Shown piece by piece: positions 1 through 7,719 of a DNA stretch of 48,407 bases. Source of the DNA: Opitutia bacterium (GTDB lineage: Bacteria > Verrucomicrobiota > Verrucomicrobiia > Opitutales > Seribacteraceae); assembly GCA_002721705.1 (NCBI GenBank), contig PBLJ01000029.1, positions 1 through 48,407 of the forward strand, read 5' to 3'. The notes beneath the pieces were generated by a model that saw nothing but the letters and a program-made list of their open reading frames with translations, was not told the DNA's origin and ran no database searches. The position numbers and the translations under genes are program-made. How positions within the stretch are numbered: position 1 is the stretch's first letter; each line of letters begins with the position of its first letter.

Positions 1-1
1 C

Positions 2-859
2 TTCTCCGTGAAGGCGGCCGAAAAGAAAGTCATCGAGATCGGCGTCAAGCCGGAGAGCGTCTGCCGAGGCTTCGGCGGCAAGCTCTACGTCACCATGATC
101 AACGGCGACGAGCCGGGCGATGGCGAGATCAAGGTGCTCGACGGAGACAAGCACAAGGTATTCGCGAAGGGCCTCAACAACCCCAAGGGCATGGCTTTTG
201 TCGGTGGTTTCCTTGTGGTTTCCGACGAAACCATGGTCCGCAAGATCGACAAAAAGGGCAAAGTCACTGTCTTGGCCGAAGCCAAGGATTTCCCCAAGGA
301 AGTTACTTTTCTGAACGACGTGGCAGCCAGTCGCGACGGACAGAGCGTGTACGTCACCGACATGAGCCACCCGAAGTGGATGTTCGATCCCAATGGCGAA
401 CGCAAGCTATGGCCCATAGACAGCGACAAAGCGGTGGCCCCAATGACCGGTTGCGTATACAAGGTGGCATTGGATGGCAAAGTCTCGGTGGCGGTTCCTC
501 CCGGTGACAAGCGCATGCCGGGACCCAATGGTGTAACCGTGACGGGTAAAAAGGGTGAGGAAACCTTGCTCATGGGCGACTTTTTCACTGGGAACATAGT
601 TGCCTATGCCGACAAAAAATTACGCGTCGTGGCCAAGGGCATGCGGGGAGCCGACGCCGTGGAGGCATTTGGGAGTAAGATCTATGTTTCCAGTTGGCCA
701 CTGGGAAAAGTCTGGGCCTATGACCGCAAAACCAAGAAAACCACTGTCTTGGCCGACGATTTCACCACCGCCGCCGACTTCTATCTCGACCGCAAAGGCA
801 AACAGTTGGTCATTCCCGACATGCTGGCGGGCAAGATCGTGTTTCTACCGCTTGAGTAG
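2..859 (+). CDS. SMP-30/gluconolactonase-like beta-propeller protein, 5' end missing
   Basis: The reading frame is open from the first bases of the window (Phe-Ser before a possible GTG at position 8), so the true start and any signal peptide probably lie upstream. The 285 visible residues are built from repeated beta-propeller blades with patterns such as VLDGDKHKVFAKGLNNPKGM and KVWAYDRKTKKTTVLA. An FLNDV segment near residue 102 and a GPNGV segment near residue 177 resemble the Asn-containing metal-site segments of the SMP-30/gluconolactonase/LRE family. Such enzymes hydrolyse sugar lactones, but NHL- and SMP-30-type propellers are functionally diverse, so the substrate is not assigned. 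The gene stands alone here; the downstream heme-uptake pair is separated by about 136 bases and looks different in base composition. Confidence 0.75.
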   Translation, partial: FSVKAAEKKVIEIGVKPESVCRGFGGKLYVTMINGDEPGDGEIKVLDGDKHKVFAKGLNNPKGMAFVGGFLVVSDETMVRKIDKKGKVTVLAEAKDFPKEVTFLNDVAASRDGQSVYVTDMSHPKWMFDPNGERKLWPIDSDKAVAPMTGCVYKVALDGKVSVAVPPGDKRMPGPNGVTVTGKKGEETLLMGDFFTGNIVAYADKKLRVVAKGMRGADAVEAFGSKIYVSSWPLGKVWAYDRKTKKTTVLADDFTTAADFYLDRKGKQLVIPDMLAGKIVFLPLE

Positions 860-938
860 TCCCAACATACCGAGGAGATATCTTTAAAAGTTAAAAGTCA
901 CCCAACGCCTCTTGTTGCGAACGATTCTCAAGAAGGGC

Positions 939-967
939 TTGACAACTGTCCGCGGACCAGCTAGGAA
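939..967 (+). promoter_or_regulatory. Candidate promoter for hemP and the heme receptor
   Basis: A perfect TTGACA (939-944) is followed after 17 bases by TAGGAA (962-967), a weak -10 match, about 30 bases before the hemP start. The -35 element and spacing favour a sigma-70-type promoter, but the poor -10 keeps confidence low. I could not recognise a convincing Fur box in 860-995, although family context makes iron control likely. Confidence 0.3.
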
Positions 968-995
968 AACTAATTAACTTTGATTCGTTTACATA

Positions 996-1178
996 ATGAA
1001 TACTAATACCGAAGCCAAGCGACTGCCAGACGACAAAAGTAGGGTAATAACCCTCTTGAACAATCGTGTCAAAAGCAGTGACCTATTGGAGCGGTGCAAG
1101 AAAGTATTCATTATACATAAAAATGAAGAATACATGCTAAGGCTTACCAACAAGGGAAAGCTAATTTTAACAAAATAA
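996..1178 (+). CDS. hemP: Hemin uptake protein HemP/HmuP family
   Basis: This 60-residue protein carries the conserved HemP ending: an Ile-His segment, then EEYMLRLTNKGKLILTK at the C-terminus. This matches the family pattern 'H-x-G-x-x-Y-x-L-R-x-T-x-x-G-K-L-I-L-T-K'. HemP/HmuP proteins are small cytoplasmic proteins encoded beside heme receptors; in rhizobia and Burkholderia-type bacteria they act as activators needed for expression of the heme receptor. The receptor gene follows 91 bases later on the same strand, which supports the assignment. The ATG at 996 has no obvious Shine-Dalgarno sequence. The N-terminal half (residues 1-30) is charged and not conserved as far as I can judge. Base composition is AT-rich relative to the window. 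Confidence 0.88.
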   Translation: MNTNTEAKRLPDDKSRVITLLNNRVKSSDLLERCKKVFIIHKNEEYMLRLTNKGKLILTK

Positions 1179-1269
1179 ACCTGTAGCATGCCACCAAGCC
1201 AAGCAGTCAATCGACTAACTTCAGCCAGGCAGCCAGTCAAAGCGCAGATGAAACAACAAGGAGAAAACT

Positions 1270-3282
1270 ATGCGACGACTACTATTGCAATTGGCCTGCT
1301 TGGGCACACTCTCATTGATATCCAGCCATTCACTTACTTTGGCTCAGGAAGAGAAAAAACCTATTTCGCTGGAAGAAATAACGATATACGCCACCCGGAG
1401 CCCGCAATCGAGTTTCGATGTACCGTCGATAGTTTCCAAGATAGACGCCAGAGCCCCCGGTATGACTTTGGCAGGAGACATTGGCGATCTGTTTGAATTT
1501 ACTCCAGGCGTGGAAGTGGATGACGGTCCTCGCCGAAATGGACAGACCATATCCATTAGAGGTTTTGACGATGAAGCGATCCTCACACTTATGGATGGTC
1601 GCCGCCAGAACTTTTATTCCGCTCATGACGGCCGCTTCTTCATAGATCCTTCACTGATAAAATCAGTTGAGATCGTCAAAGGAGCCTCTTCTGCAATCTA
1701 TGGAGGCAGTGCCGTTGGCGGCGTTGTGGCCTTTGAAACAATCGAAGCCTCTGATCTCCTTGCCCCAGGCCAAAGTAGCGGAGGCCTCGCGTCGCTTGGC
1801 TACCGCAGTGCCAACAGCGAATATTCTCCAACCATAACACGGTTTGGTCGTAGTGGCGACTGGGACCTATTGGGAAGTTTCTCGTATCGAGACTCGGGCA
1901 ATATAAATCAAGGAGGCAGCAACTCGCTTTCCACCGATGATCGAGTGCTGCAGGCCCTGTTAAAGGCAGGATACTCTCCAAACGACCTGCAAAAGTTAAA
2001 GTTTCAAGCACAGATATTCAATAATGACGGTCAGGAACCTACTAATGGGTCCAGTGCCTTAAGCACGTCAAATCCCCTTGTTGACAAGGAAATCAAGGAC
2101 AATCGATTCAGCGTTAAGTATTCATTTGAAAACCAGTCATGGATGAATCCAGACTTACACCTTTATTACAATGACACAGAGATCGAGGAAACTAATCTAA
2201 CGGGTGCCAATGCAGGTCGGATTCAAAGCAGGGAACTCAACACGCTTGGCTTTGCCTTCGACAACCAGACTACCCTATCGGCAAGCGACACGAACACCCA
2301 AGTCATCTCCTATGGGTTTGAAATTTTCACGGATGAACAAACAGGATACAGTTCTACCACAGGAAAACGCCCTGGCGTACCTAATGGAGAGGCCACCAAT
2401 TACGGCTTCTATTTTCAAGATGAAATCAGCTTGGATGCGGAATCTGGCAAATTCCTGATCATACCCGCAGCTCGTTTTGATCAATACGAAAGTAATGATG
2501 AGAATGGGAACTCTCAGGATGAGAATGAATTGTCTCCCAAACTCTCCTTTAGCTACAAGCCATCGGAAGCGATGGTTTTCTTTGGCAGTTGGGCACAGGC
2601 ATTCAGGGCTCCAAACTTGACCGAAATATATTCTTCGGGTCTGCATTTCCCAGGCATTCCCTTTGTCTTTCCTGACAACAACTTCATAGCTAACCCCAGC
2701 CTAAAGCCGGAAAGAGTAACCACCATTGAACTTGGAACCGGATACTCCTTCGCCGAGGATAAAGGGCAAGTAAAGGCATCTTGGTTTACCAGCGATGGAA
2801 AAGATTTCATCACTTCGGAAGTGAACGTCTTTGCAGGCACTACAACGATCCTCAACATACCCAAAGCCAAAATACATGGCTGGGAATTGGAAGGCGAGTA
2901 CGAGCAAGATTCTCTCACCACAAAGTTAGGACTGTCCTACGTCGAAGCGGAAAACGACGCCACAGGCGAATACTTGTCCAATAACGTTCCTCTGACCCTG
3001 TTCACCGGTATTTCATACAAGTTGGCCTCATCCAATGGGGTGATTGGCTGGCGAGCCCGATTTGCCGAGGCTAACGACAAAGTCGGCGCGAATGATACCG
3101 CTACCAGCGGCTATGCCATGCATAGCATCTATTACAGATGGAGACCTGAGAACGAGGGACTGGAATCATTGACGATCGACCTTGGAATCGATAACATTTT
3201 CGACAAGGCGTATACAAAACGATTCGCAAGCTTGCTCGAAGAAGGACGTAGCTTTGTGGCAAAGGTATCGTATGAATTTTAA
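1270..3282 (+). CDS. TonB-dependent outer membrane heme/hemoglobin receptor
   Basis: This 670-residue protein has a signal peptide (residues 1-25, ending LTLAQ), a TonB-box-like EEITIYATR segment (35-43), a plug domain (about 45-160, with VEIVKGASSAIYGGSAVGGV) and a C-terminal beta-barrel ending in Phe. Residues 445-448 read FRAP, 475-478 read NPSL, and a His lies between them at 459. This FRAP/His/NP(N)L arrangement is the signature of heme receptors such as HemR and HmuR, where the His helps take up heme. The start at 1270 has a good ribosome site, AAGGAG at 1258-1263. It follows hemP, so the two are probably co-transcribed and iron-controlled. No TonB, ExbBD or heme ABC transporter is in the window. 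The gene is visibly richer in A+T than its flanks. Confidence 0.92.
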   Translation: MRRLLLQLACLGTLSLISSHSLTLAQEEKKPISLEEITIYATRSPQSSFDVPSIVSKIDARAPGMTLAGDIGDLFEFTPGVEVDDGPRRNGQTISIRGFDDEAILTLMDGRRQNFYSAHDGRFFIDPSLIKSVEIVKGASSAIYGGSAVGGVVAFETIEASDLLAPGQSSGGLASLGYRSANSEYSPTITRFGRSGDWDLLGSFSYRDSGNINQGGSNSLSTDDRVLQALLKAGYSPNDLQKLKFQAQIFNNDGQEPTNGSSALSTSNPLVDKEIKDNRFSVKYSFENQSWMNPDLHLYYNDTEIEETNLTGANAGRIQSRELNTLGFAFDNQTTLSASDTNTQVISYGFEIFTDEQTGYSSTTGKRPGVPNGEATNYGFYFQDEISLDAESGKFLIIPAARFDQYESNDENGNSQDENELSPKLSFSYKPSEAMVFFGSWAQAFRAPNLTEIYSSGLHFPGIPFVFPDNNFIANPSLKPERVTTIELGTGYSFAEDKGQVKASWFTSDGKDFITSEVNVFAGTTTILNIPKAKIHGWELEGEYEQDSLTTKLGLSYVEAENDATGEYLSNNVPLTLFTGISYKLASSNGVIGWRARFAEANDKVGANDTATSGYAMHSIYYRWRPENEGLESLTIDLGIDNIFDKAYTKRFASLLEEGRSFVAKVSYEF

Positions 3283-3343
3283 TAGCCTATCCCCAAAAGA
3301 TTAAAGGTGATACCCAACCGAAGAACCCAAGCTGAAAATCCAC

Positions 3344-4303
3344 CTAAGGTCTGAGTAATTCCAGCATGCCCTTGCCGAGGGCGTCCCCAATAAGAAAGTA
3401 GCTTTCCGCATTGCCGAACCAGTGGTGGCCGTGCCCCATGTTGGGGGATTCCTCCTTGGGGCGGGCGAAAGCCGTGGTACTCACGAATTTCACGTTGCCC
3501 TTGAAACCCTTGTGTTCGGCAGCTGCCTTTTGAGCGGCCCGAATGGCCAGCATGTTGGCTCCCGCCTTCGGACCACCATTGCCCAATTCCCCGATTACGA
3601 CAGGCAACTTGGGGCTCTTGAATTCCTTGCGCAGGTCCTTCACGAGGTGAACGAGGTTCTGCTCGTACTCCGCCAACGCATCCTTGTTGAACATGTCGTT
3701 CCAGCCCTGAAACCAAATGAAGCCCGCCCATTCCGGCTTGCTTCCCTTGAGCGAAGGAAATTCCTCGTCCACGGACGCGAGGGCATCCTTTACCTCGGCC
3801 AGCATCTTCTTGTAATACTCGCCGACCTCGCCGCCTGCGGAGGGCGGGCGAAAGTCCTTGAAGAGGCTCTTGCCGCCCCAAGCCGTCTTGATCAAAAGAA
3901 TGGGTTCCTTGTGGGAATCACCCAAAACGTGTCCAATCTGTAACTCGGGTCCGATGTGATGACGACTCTTGTCGCTCCCATAGCCCGTGAACCCTATGCT
4001 AACACCTCCCGCCATCACGCCTTGCTTATTGCGAAAGCGTATGAAGGCGTCGTCCCTCACCACCCATTTGCCATCCTTGTCCTTGAGGTGGGCGTAGCGC
4101 TTCGTATTGGCGGGATCGGCCATGACCCGGTTCAATATGCCTTTGCCACCGTTGTAGTACTTAGGATGGTCGAGGTCGACCACGCCTTGGCCTTCCATGT
4201 TGGATTGTCCGGCCAGCAGGAAAACCTTGAAGCTGTCTTTGCCGTGGGCCGTAAGCCCGATGCATGCGAACAAGCAGAAAAACGGCCAAAGTTCTTTGGT
4301 CAT
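3344..4303 (-). CDS. Secreted sialate O-acetylesterase-like (SGNH/SASA domain) protein
   Basis: The chosen ATG at 4303 gives 319 residues with an N-terminal signal peptide (about 1-21). A start 18 codons upstream would overlap the preceding gene and bury the signal peptide. The SASA/DUF303 esterase signature GQSNM appears at 32-36 with the nucleophile Ser34, and block II-like and Asn-containing segments follow (SIGFTGYG, WFQGWND). These enzymes remove acyl groups from sugars. The C-terminal block, normally Asp-x-x-His, here reads GHGHHWFG; a His is present but the expected Asp is not obvious. It is 25 bases downstream of the gene at 4329-5471 on the same strand, so the two probably form an operon. 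A second, shorter paralogue lies at 5662. Confidence 0.85.
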   Translation of the reverse strand: MTKELWPFFCLFACIGLTAHGKDSFKVFLLAGQSNMEGQGVVDLDHPKYYNGGKGILNRVMADPANTKRYAHLKDKDGKWVVRDDAFIRFRNKQGVMAGGVSIGFTGYGSDKSRHHIGPELQIGHVLGDSHKEPILLIKTAWGGKSLFKDFRPPSAGGEVGEYYKKMLAEVKDALASVDEEFPSLKGSKPEWAGFIWFQGWNDMFNKDALAEYEQNLVHLVKDLRKEFKSPKLPVVIGELGNGGPKAGANMLAIRAAQKAAAEHKGFKGNVKFVSTTAFARPKEESPNMGHGHHWFGNAESYFLIGDALGKGMLELLRP

Positions 4304-4328
4304 CAGAGGGAAAGCTGGTGACTGCCAA

Positions 4329-5471
4329 TCAGTCCGGGGCTCCGGGCAATCGCTCACCGTTCACCGAAAGAATACCCGCCCTCATGACCTTGGCGAAAGA
4401 ATAGCTGAGTCCCTTGACGTTGCCGGAACCATTTACGCTGACAGTCACTTGCCCCTCTTCGGTCGTGGTGGCGCGCAGGTAAACCCGCGTTTTGCCGTCC
4501 AAGGAACCCACGAGGATCATTTCATTGGCGAAATTCACTTCCGGAACTTTTTCCGTCGGTCGCCATGCATGCCACAACTCTTCCCAAGTTTCCTCGTCGA
4601 GAACGTAACCGTTCTTAGGCAAGCCGAAACTGGGAGCTCCATTAGGGCGAAACCCAACCCACTGCTGATAAATGCGCACACTTCGGGCGCGATTGACCAC
4701 GCGCCCCGGAATGGGAACGGCGGGCTTGATGCCACCGCGAATCACGCCGTCGACCTTCACTTTCGGTGGAAGCACTTTCCTAGGTGGGATCGGCTTGGGG
4801 ACGACGGGTACCGGTTTCGCTTCCACGACTATTTCGGCACCATTCACGCCCTCTGCAATCTGGACGTTGAAATCACCTGCGTCCGCCTCCACCACGACAC
4901 GCGCATTGCCAACGACGACGGCATTACCTTTGGCTTCCACGACTTTGAGATCCACGCCGGGCAGGGGAGGTGGAGGGACGCCCTGCCCCTGAACGTTTAC
5001 AGGTTGCGCTCGAGCCACTTTCCAAGTCGCGTTTTGCGGCAAGAGGTAAAGCTTGGAATGAAAACGAAGGTCCTTCGTCAGACCGGGGGTATAATGAAAA
5101 ACAACATGGGGCTGGTTCGGTTTCTTCAGATCAGGCTCCGCCTTGGGGCTGAGGCTATCCTTGCCCGAACCGTTCCAGCGAAACAACAACACCTTCTGTT
5201 TTTCGAAATCAACGCCCTTGCGGAGAACCATCATGTCCTTGCCCTTCCCGAAAATGGCTTTCAAGTCTTTCCTTTTGAGAATCTCCAGCGGCTTGTCCAC
5301 TTTGCTGAAGCCGGGCTTCAATGCTGGAATTTCCAAGCCTTTGATTTCCTTGAAAGAAGATTGCTTTTCATCGGCTGCCTCGATCTCACTCACCGCAAGC
5401 GGAGAGAGGAAAGCCATGCAGGTCAGCAGGATGAAAAGGGAAGAAAAATAAGTTTTGTCTTTGTCCATCAT
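4329..5471 (-). CDS. Secreted protein of unknown function with two PrcB-like halves
   Basis: The ATG at 5471 (a second ATG follows at once) has a good AAGGA ribosome site and gives 380 residues with a signal peptide ending near residue 32. Two related segments are visible, one around residues 55-135 and one around 275-365. Each has a helix rich in acidic residues followed by a 'V-D/N-F-x-x-x' strand (VDFEKQKVLLF and VNFANEMILVGS). This resembles the PrcB C-terminal domain fold, but that is a pattern match only. A proline- and valine-rich linker (about 165-255, with VPVVPKPIPPRKVLPPKV) separates them. No catalytic motif is recognised. It is upstream of, and probably co-transcribed with, the SASA esterase gene. 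Confidence 0.75.
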   Translation of the reverse strand: MMDKDKTYFSSLFILLTCMAFLSPLAVSEIEAADEKQSSFKEIKGLEIPALKPGFSKVDKPLEILKRKDLKAIFGKGKDMMVLRKGVDFEKQKVLLFRWNGSGKDSLSPKAEPDLKKPNQPHVVFHYTPGLTKDLRFHSKLYLLPQNATWKVARAQPVNVQGQGVPPPPLPGVDLKVVEAKGNAVVVGNARVVVEADAGDFNVQIAEGVNGAEIVVEAKPVPVVPKPIPPRKVLPPKVKVDGVIRGGIKPAVPIPGRVVNRARSVRIYQQWVGFRPNGAPSFGLPKNGYVLDEETWEELWHAWRPTEKVPEVNFANEMILVGSLDGKTRVYLRATTTEEGQVTVSVNGSGNVKGLSYSFAKVMRAGILSVNGERLPGAPD

Positions 5472-5563
5472 ATTTCCTTTTGAAGCTTTTCTAGCGCCTT
5501 CGAAGGCCAACTGTCAACCTGTGGGGCATGCAATTTATTCATGACACCCACATAAGTCATTCA

Positions 5564-5573
5564 TTTCATGAAA
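5564..5573. promoter_or_regulatory. Short perfect palindrome in a divergent intergenic region
   Basis: TTTCATGAAA is a perfect 10-base inverted repeat in the 190-base gap between the divergent genes starting at 5471 (minus) and 5662 (plus). A second TCATGA half-match lies near 5538. It could be an operator, but a 10-base palindrome in an AT-rich gap can arise by chance. I saw no other clear signal in this gap. Confidence 0.2.
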
Positions 5574-5661
5574 ATCACCGCGCCAAGGCTTTCGGGTTTG
5601 CCATTCACCGATTGGGGAGGTGAATTATTGTCCTGAAATCCCTTCCATCTCCCATAAACCC

Positions 5662-6342
5662 ATGAGACCAACACTTCTCTTCTTTCTCTTCGCAACACTT
5701 CTTGTCGGATCCTCCCTATGGGGCAAGACGCACCTTTTCATCCTCTCCGGCCAATCCAACATGGCGGGGCTCAACCCCGCTATCTCCTTCACTCCCACGG
5801 TGAAGAAACTCCTCGCCAACGATGAATGCATCGTGGTCAAGAGCGCCAAAGGCGGCGAGCCCATTCGGCGCTGGTACAAGGCATGGAAGCCCGCCAAGGG
5901 AGACGGCCCCAAGGCCGACGGCGCCCTCTACGACAGGCTCATGACCGCGGTTAAGAAAGCCGTCGGCGACAAGAAATACGACACCGTGACCTTCGTCTGG
6001 ATGCAGGGCGAACGTGACGCCAAGGAACGCCACGGGGAAGTCTACGAGAAAAGCTTCGCCGGACTGGTAAAGCAACTCAGCGACGACCTCGGGCGCGACG
6101 ACCTCAACTTCGTCATCGGACGCCTCAGCGACTGCATGAACAAAAACCCCGGTAAGTCCCACTGGATGGAAGTCCGCAAAGCCCAGGTCGCCGTGGCGGA
6201 GAAGAATCCCCGTGGGGCATGGGTCGACACCGACGACCTCAATGGCCCCAAGGACGCCCTCCACTACAACAAGGAAGGCTACGCCGAACTAGGCAAACGA
6301 TTCGCCGAAAAAGCTGTCGCGCTAGTCAAGAAGGGGAAGTGA
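5662..6342 (+). CDS. Small secreted SGNH/SASA-type esterase
   Basis: The ATG at 5662 gives 226 residues starting with a clear signal peptide (MRPTLLFFLFATLLVGSSLW). The esterase signature GQSNMAG begins at residue 30, with nucleophile Ser32. A WMQGERD segment near residue 113 matches the Gly-containing block, and DALHYNKEGY near the C-terminus (Asp198, His201) supplies the Asp-x-x-His pair. The full triad is therefore present, unlike in the paralogue at 3344-4303. It probably removes acetyl or other acyl groups from carbohydrates in the periplasm or outside the cell. It is divergent from the two-gene minus-strand unit; shared regulation is possible but not shown. Confidence 0.88.
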   Translation: MRPTLLFFLFATLLVGSSLWGKTHLFILSGQSNMAGLNPAISFTPTVKKLLANDECIVVKSAKGGEPIRRWYKAWKPAKGDGPKADGALYDRLMTAVKKAVGDKKYDTVTFVWMQGERDAKERHGEVYEKSFAGLVKQLSDDLGRDDLNFVIGRLSDCMNKNPGKSHWMEVRKAQVAVAEKNPRGAWVDTDDLNGPKDALHYNKEGYAELGKRFAEKAVALVKKGK

Positions 6343-6407
6343 GCAAAACCTACCTCCAGCTGGCCGAATCCTTTAGATAAAATGGGAGGCAAGCTTAGGC
6401 CTGAAAA

Positions 6408-7688
6408 ATGGATGCTATGATTGAGAATAAAAGTATCGTCATAATCGGAGGGGGATTCGTTGGTATAAATGCGGCCAAAATCCTTGGCAATAGCCATGGC
6501 ATTAAAGTGACCTTGGTGGACCGAGCAAATCATCATCTTTTCCAACCATTGCTTTATCAGGTTGCCGTAGCAGGATTGAGTCCGGCCGAAATTGCAGTTC
6601 CCATAAGGAGCTTGCTGAGTGATTTCGCGAACACCAAGGTCGTTCAGGACGAAATCAATTCGATCAACCTAAAAGAGAAGCTGGCTTGCGGCCATCAGGG
6701 AAATTACTCGTACGATTATTTGATCTTGGGAGCGGGGGCCACCCACAATTATTTCGGAAACGAGGCTTGGGAAGAGCATGCGCCCGGGCTCAAGACACTT
6801 GCCCAAGCGACCGAAATAAGAAGACGCATAATGATTGCCTTTGAAAAAGCTGAAATAGAAAAAGATCTAAGCGAAAGAAAGAAGTTGCTTACCTTTGTGG
6901 TCGTTGGTGGCGGGCCGACGGGAGTTGAGCTTGCGGGAGCAATTGGTGAAATGTCCAGGTTCACCTTGGCCCGTGATTTCAGAAGCATCGATCCAAAACT
7001 TACTCGTATCATCTTGATAGAGGCCGGTTCGAGAATCCTCCACAGCTTTGATGAGAAATTATCTAGCCGGGCTGCTCGGGATCTTGAAAGTTTAGGTGTG
7101 CAAATCTGGACGGAAAGCCCCGTGACTAAACTTACCGAAAACTCGGTCATGGTTGGTAAAGAGAGGATATCTTCGGCTACCGTATTGTGGGCCGCTGGAG
7201 TAAAAGGATCAAGGATTGGGGCACAAATGGAGGTAGAGGTCGATCAGCAAAACAGAATCATTGTGGAAAAAGACCTGAGCTTGAAAAATTCTCCAGAGGT
7301 ATTCGTGGCTGGCGATCAGGCTTACTTTCTAGGAGAAGATGGCAAAGCCTTGCCTGCAATCGCACCAGTAGCCATGCAGCAAGGAAGGCACATAGCCAAA
7401 AATATCCTCAACGAGCTAAACTCGAGGCCTCGGATAAATTTCCGCTACAAAGACAAGGGACAAATGGCGACCATTGGACGAAAGAAGGCAATAGCCGAGC
7501 TGGGCACTTTGCGGTTCAGCGGCTTCCTTGCATGGATCACTTGGCTTTTCATTCACATTTTTTATCTCAGCGGATTCAAGAACAGGATCATCGTCCTGAT
7601 TCAGTGGGCCTATAGTTATTTTTCCTTTGCGAGGGGAGCCAGGCTCATAATTGATCGCAATTGGCGTTTCTTCAAGAAGACCAAGTGA
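6408..7688 (+). CDS. ndh: Type II NADH:quinone oxidoreductase (NDH-2)
   Basis: This 426-residue flavoprotein has two Rossmann nucleotide-binding motifs: GGGFVG at residues 14-19 for FAD and VVVGGGPTGVELAGAIGEM around 165-183 for NADH. The conserved ATVLWAAGVKGS and VFVAGDQAY segments follow. The NHHLFQPLLYQVA stretch and the late IAPVAMQQGRHIA segment (quinone site region) identify the NDH-2 family. The hydrophobic C-terminal part (about 360-410) contains an amphipathic or membrane-anchoring segment. The enzyme passes electrons from NADH to quinone without pumping protons, feeding complexes such as the ACIII encoded at the other end of the window. An alternative ATG lies at 6417. The gene is AT-rich compared with the sulfatase genes next to it, which may reflect a different history. 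Confidence 0.93.
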   Translation: MDAMIENKSIVIIGGGFVGINAAKILGNSHGIKVTLVDRANHHLFQPLLYQVAVAGLSPAEIAVPIRSLLSDFANTKVVQDEINSINLKEKLACGHQGNYSYDYLILGAGATHNYFGNEAWEEHAPGLKTLAQATEIRRRIMIAFEKAEIEKDLSERKKLLTFVVVGGGPTGVELAGAIGEMSRFTLARDFRSIDPKLTRIILIEAGSRILHSFDEKLSSRAARDLESLGVQIWTESPVTKLTENSVMVGKERISSATVLWAAGVKGSRIGAQMEVEVDQQNRIIVEKDLSLKNSPEVFVAGDQAYFLGEDGKALPAIAPVAMQQGRHIAKNILNELNSRPRINFRYKDKGQMATIGRKKAIAELGTLRFSGFLAWITWLFIHIFYLSGFKNRIIVLIQWAYSYFSFARGARLIIDRNWRFFKKTK

Positions 7689-7719
7689 AACAAGCTTTCA
7701 AGCAAGCCAAGCGCTTTAA

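Noticed and set aside
4197-5483. A 428-residue open frame on the plus strand
   Set aside because: It lies antisense to the secreted two-domain protein and the esterase start, has no signal or family pattern, and its composition (many His and Arg) is that of a complementary-strand shadow.
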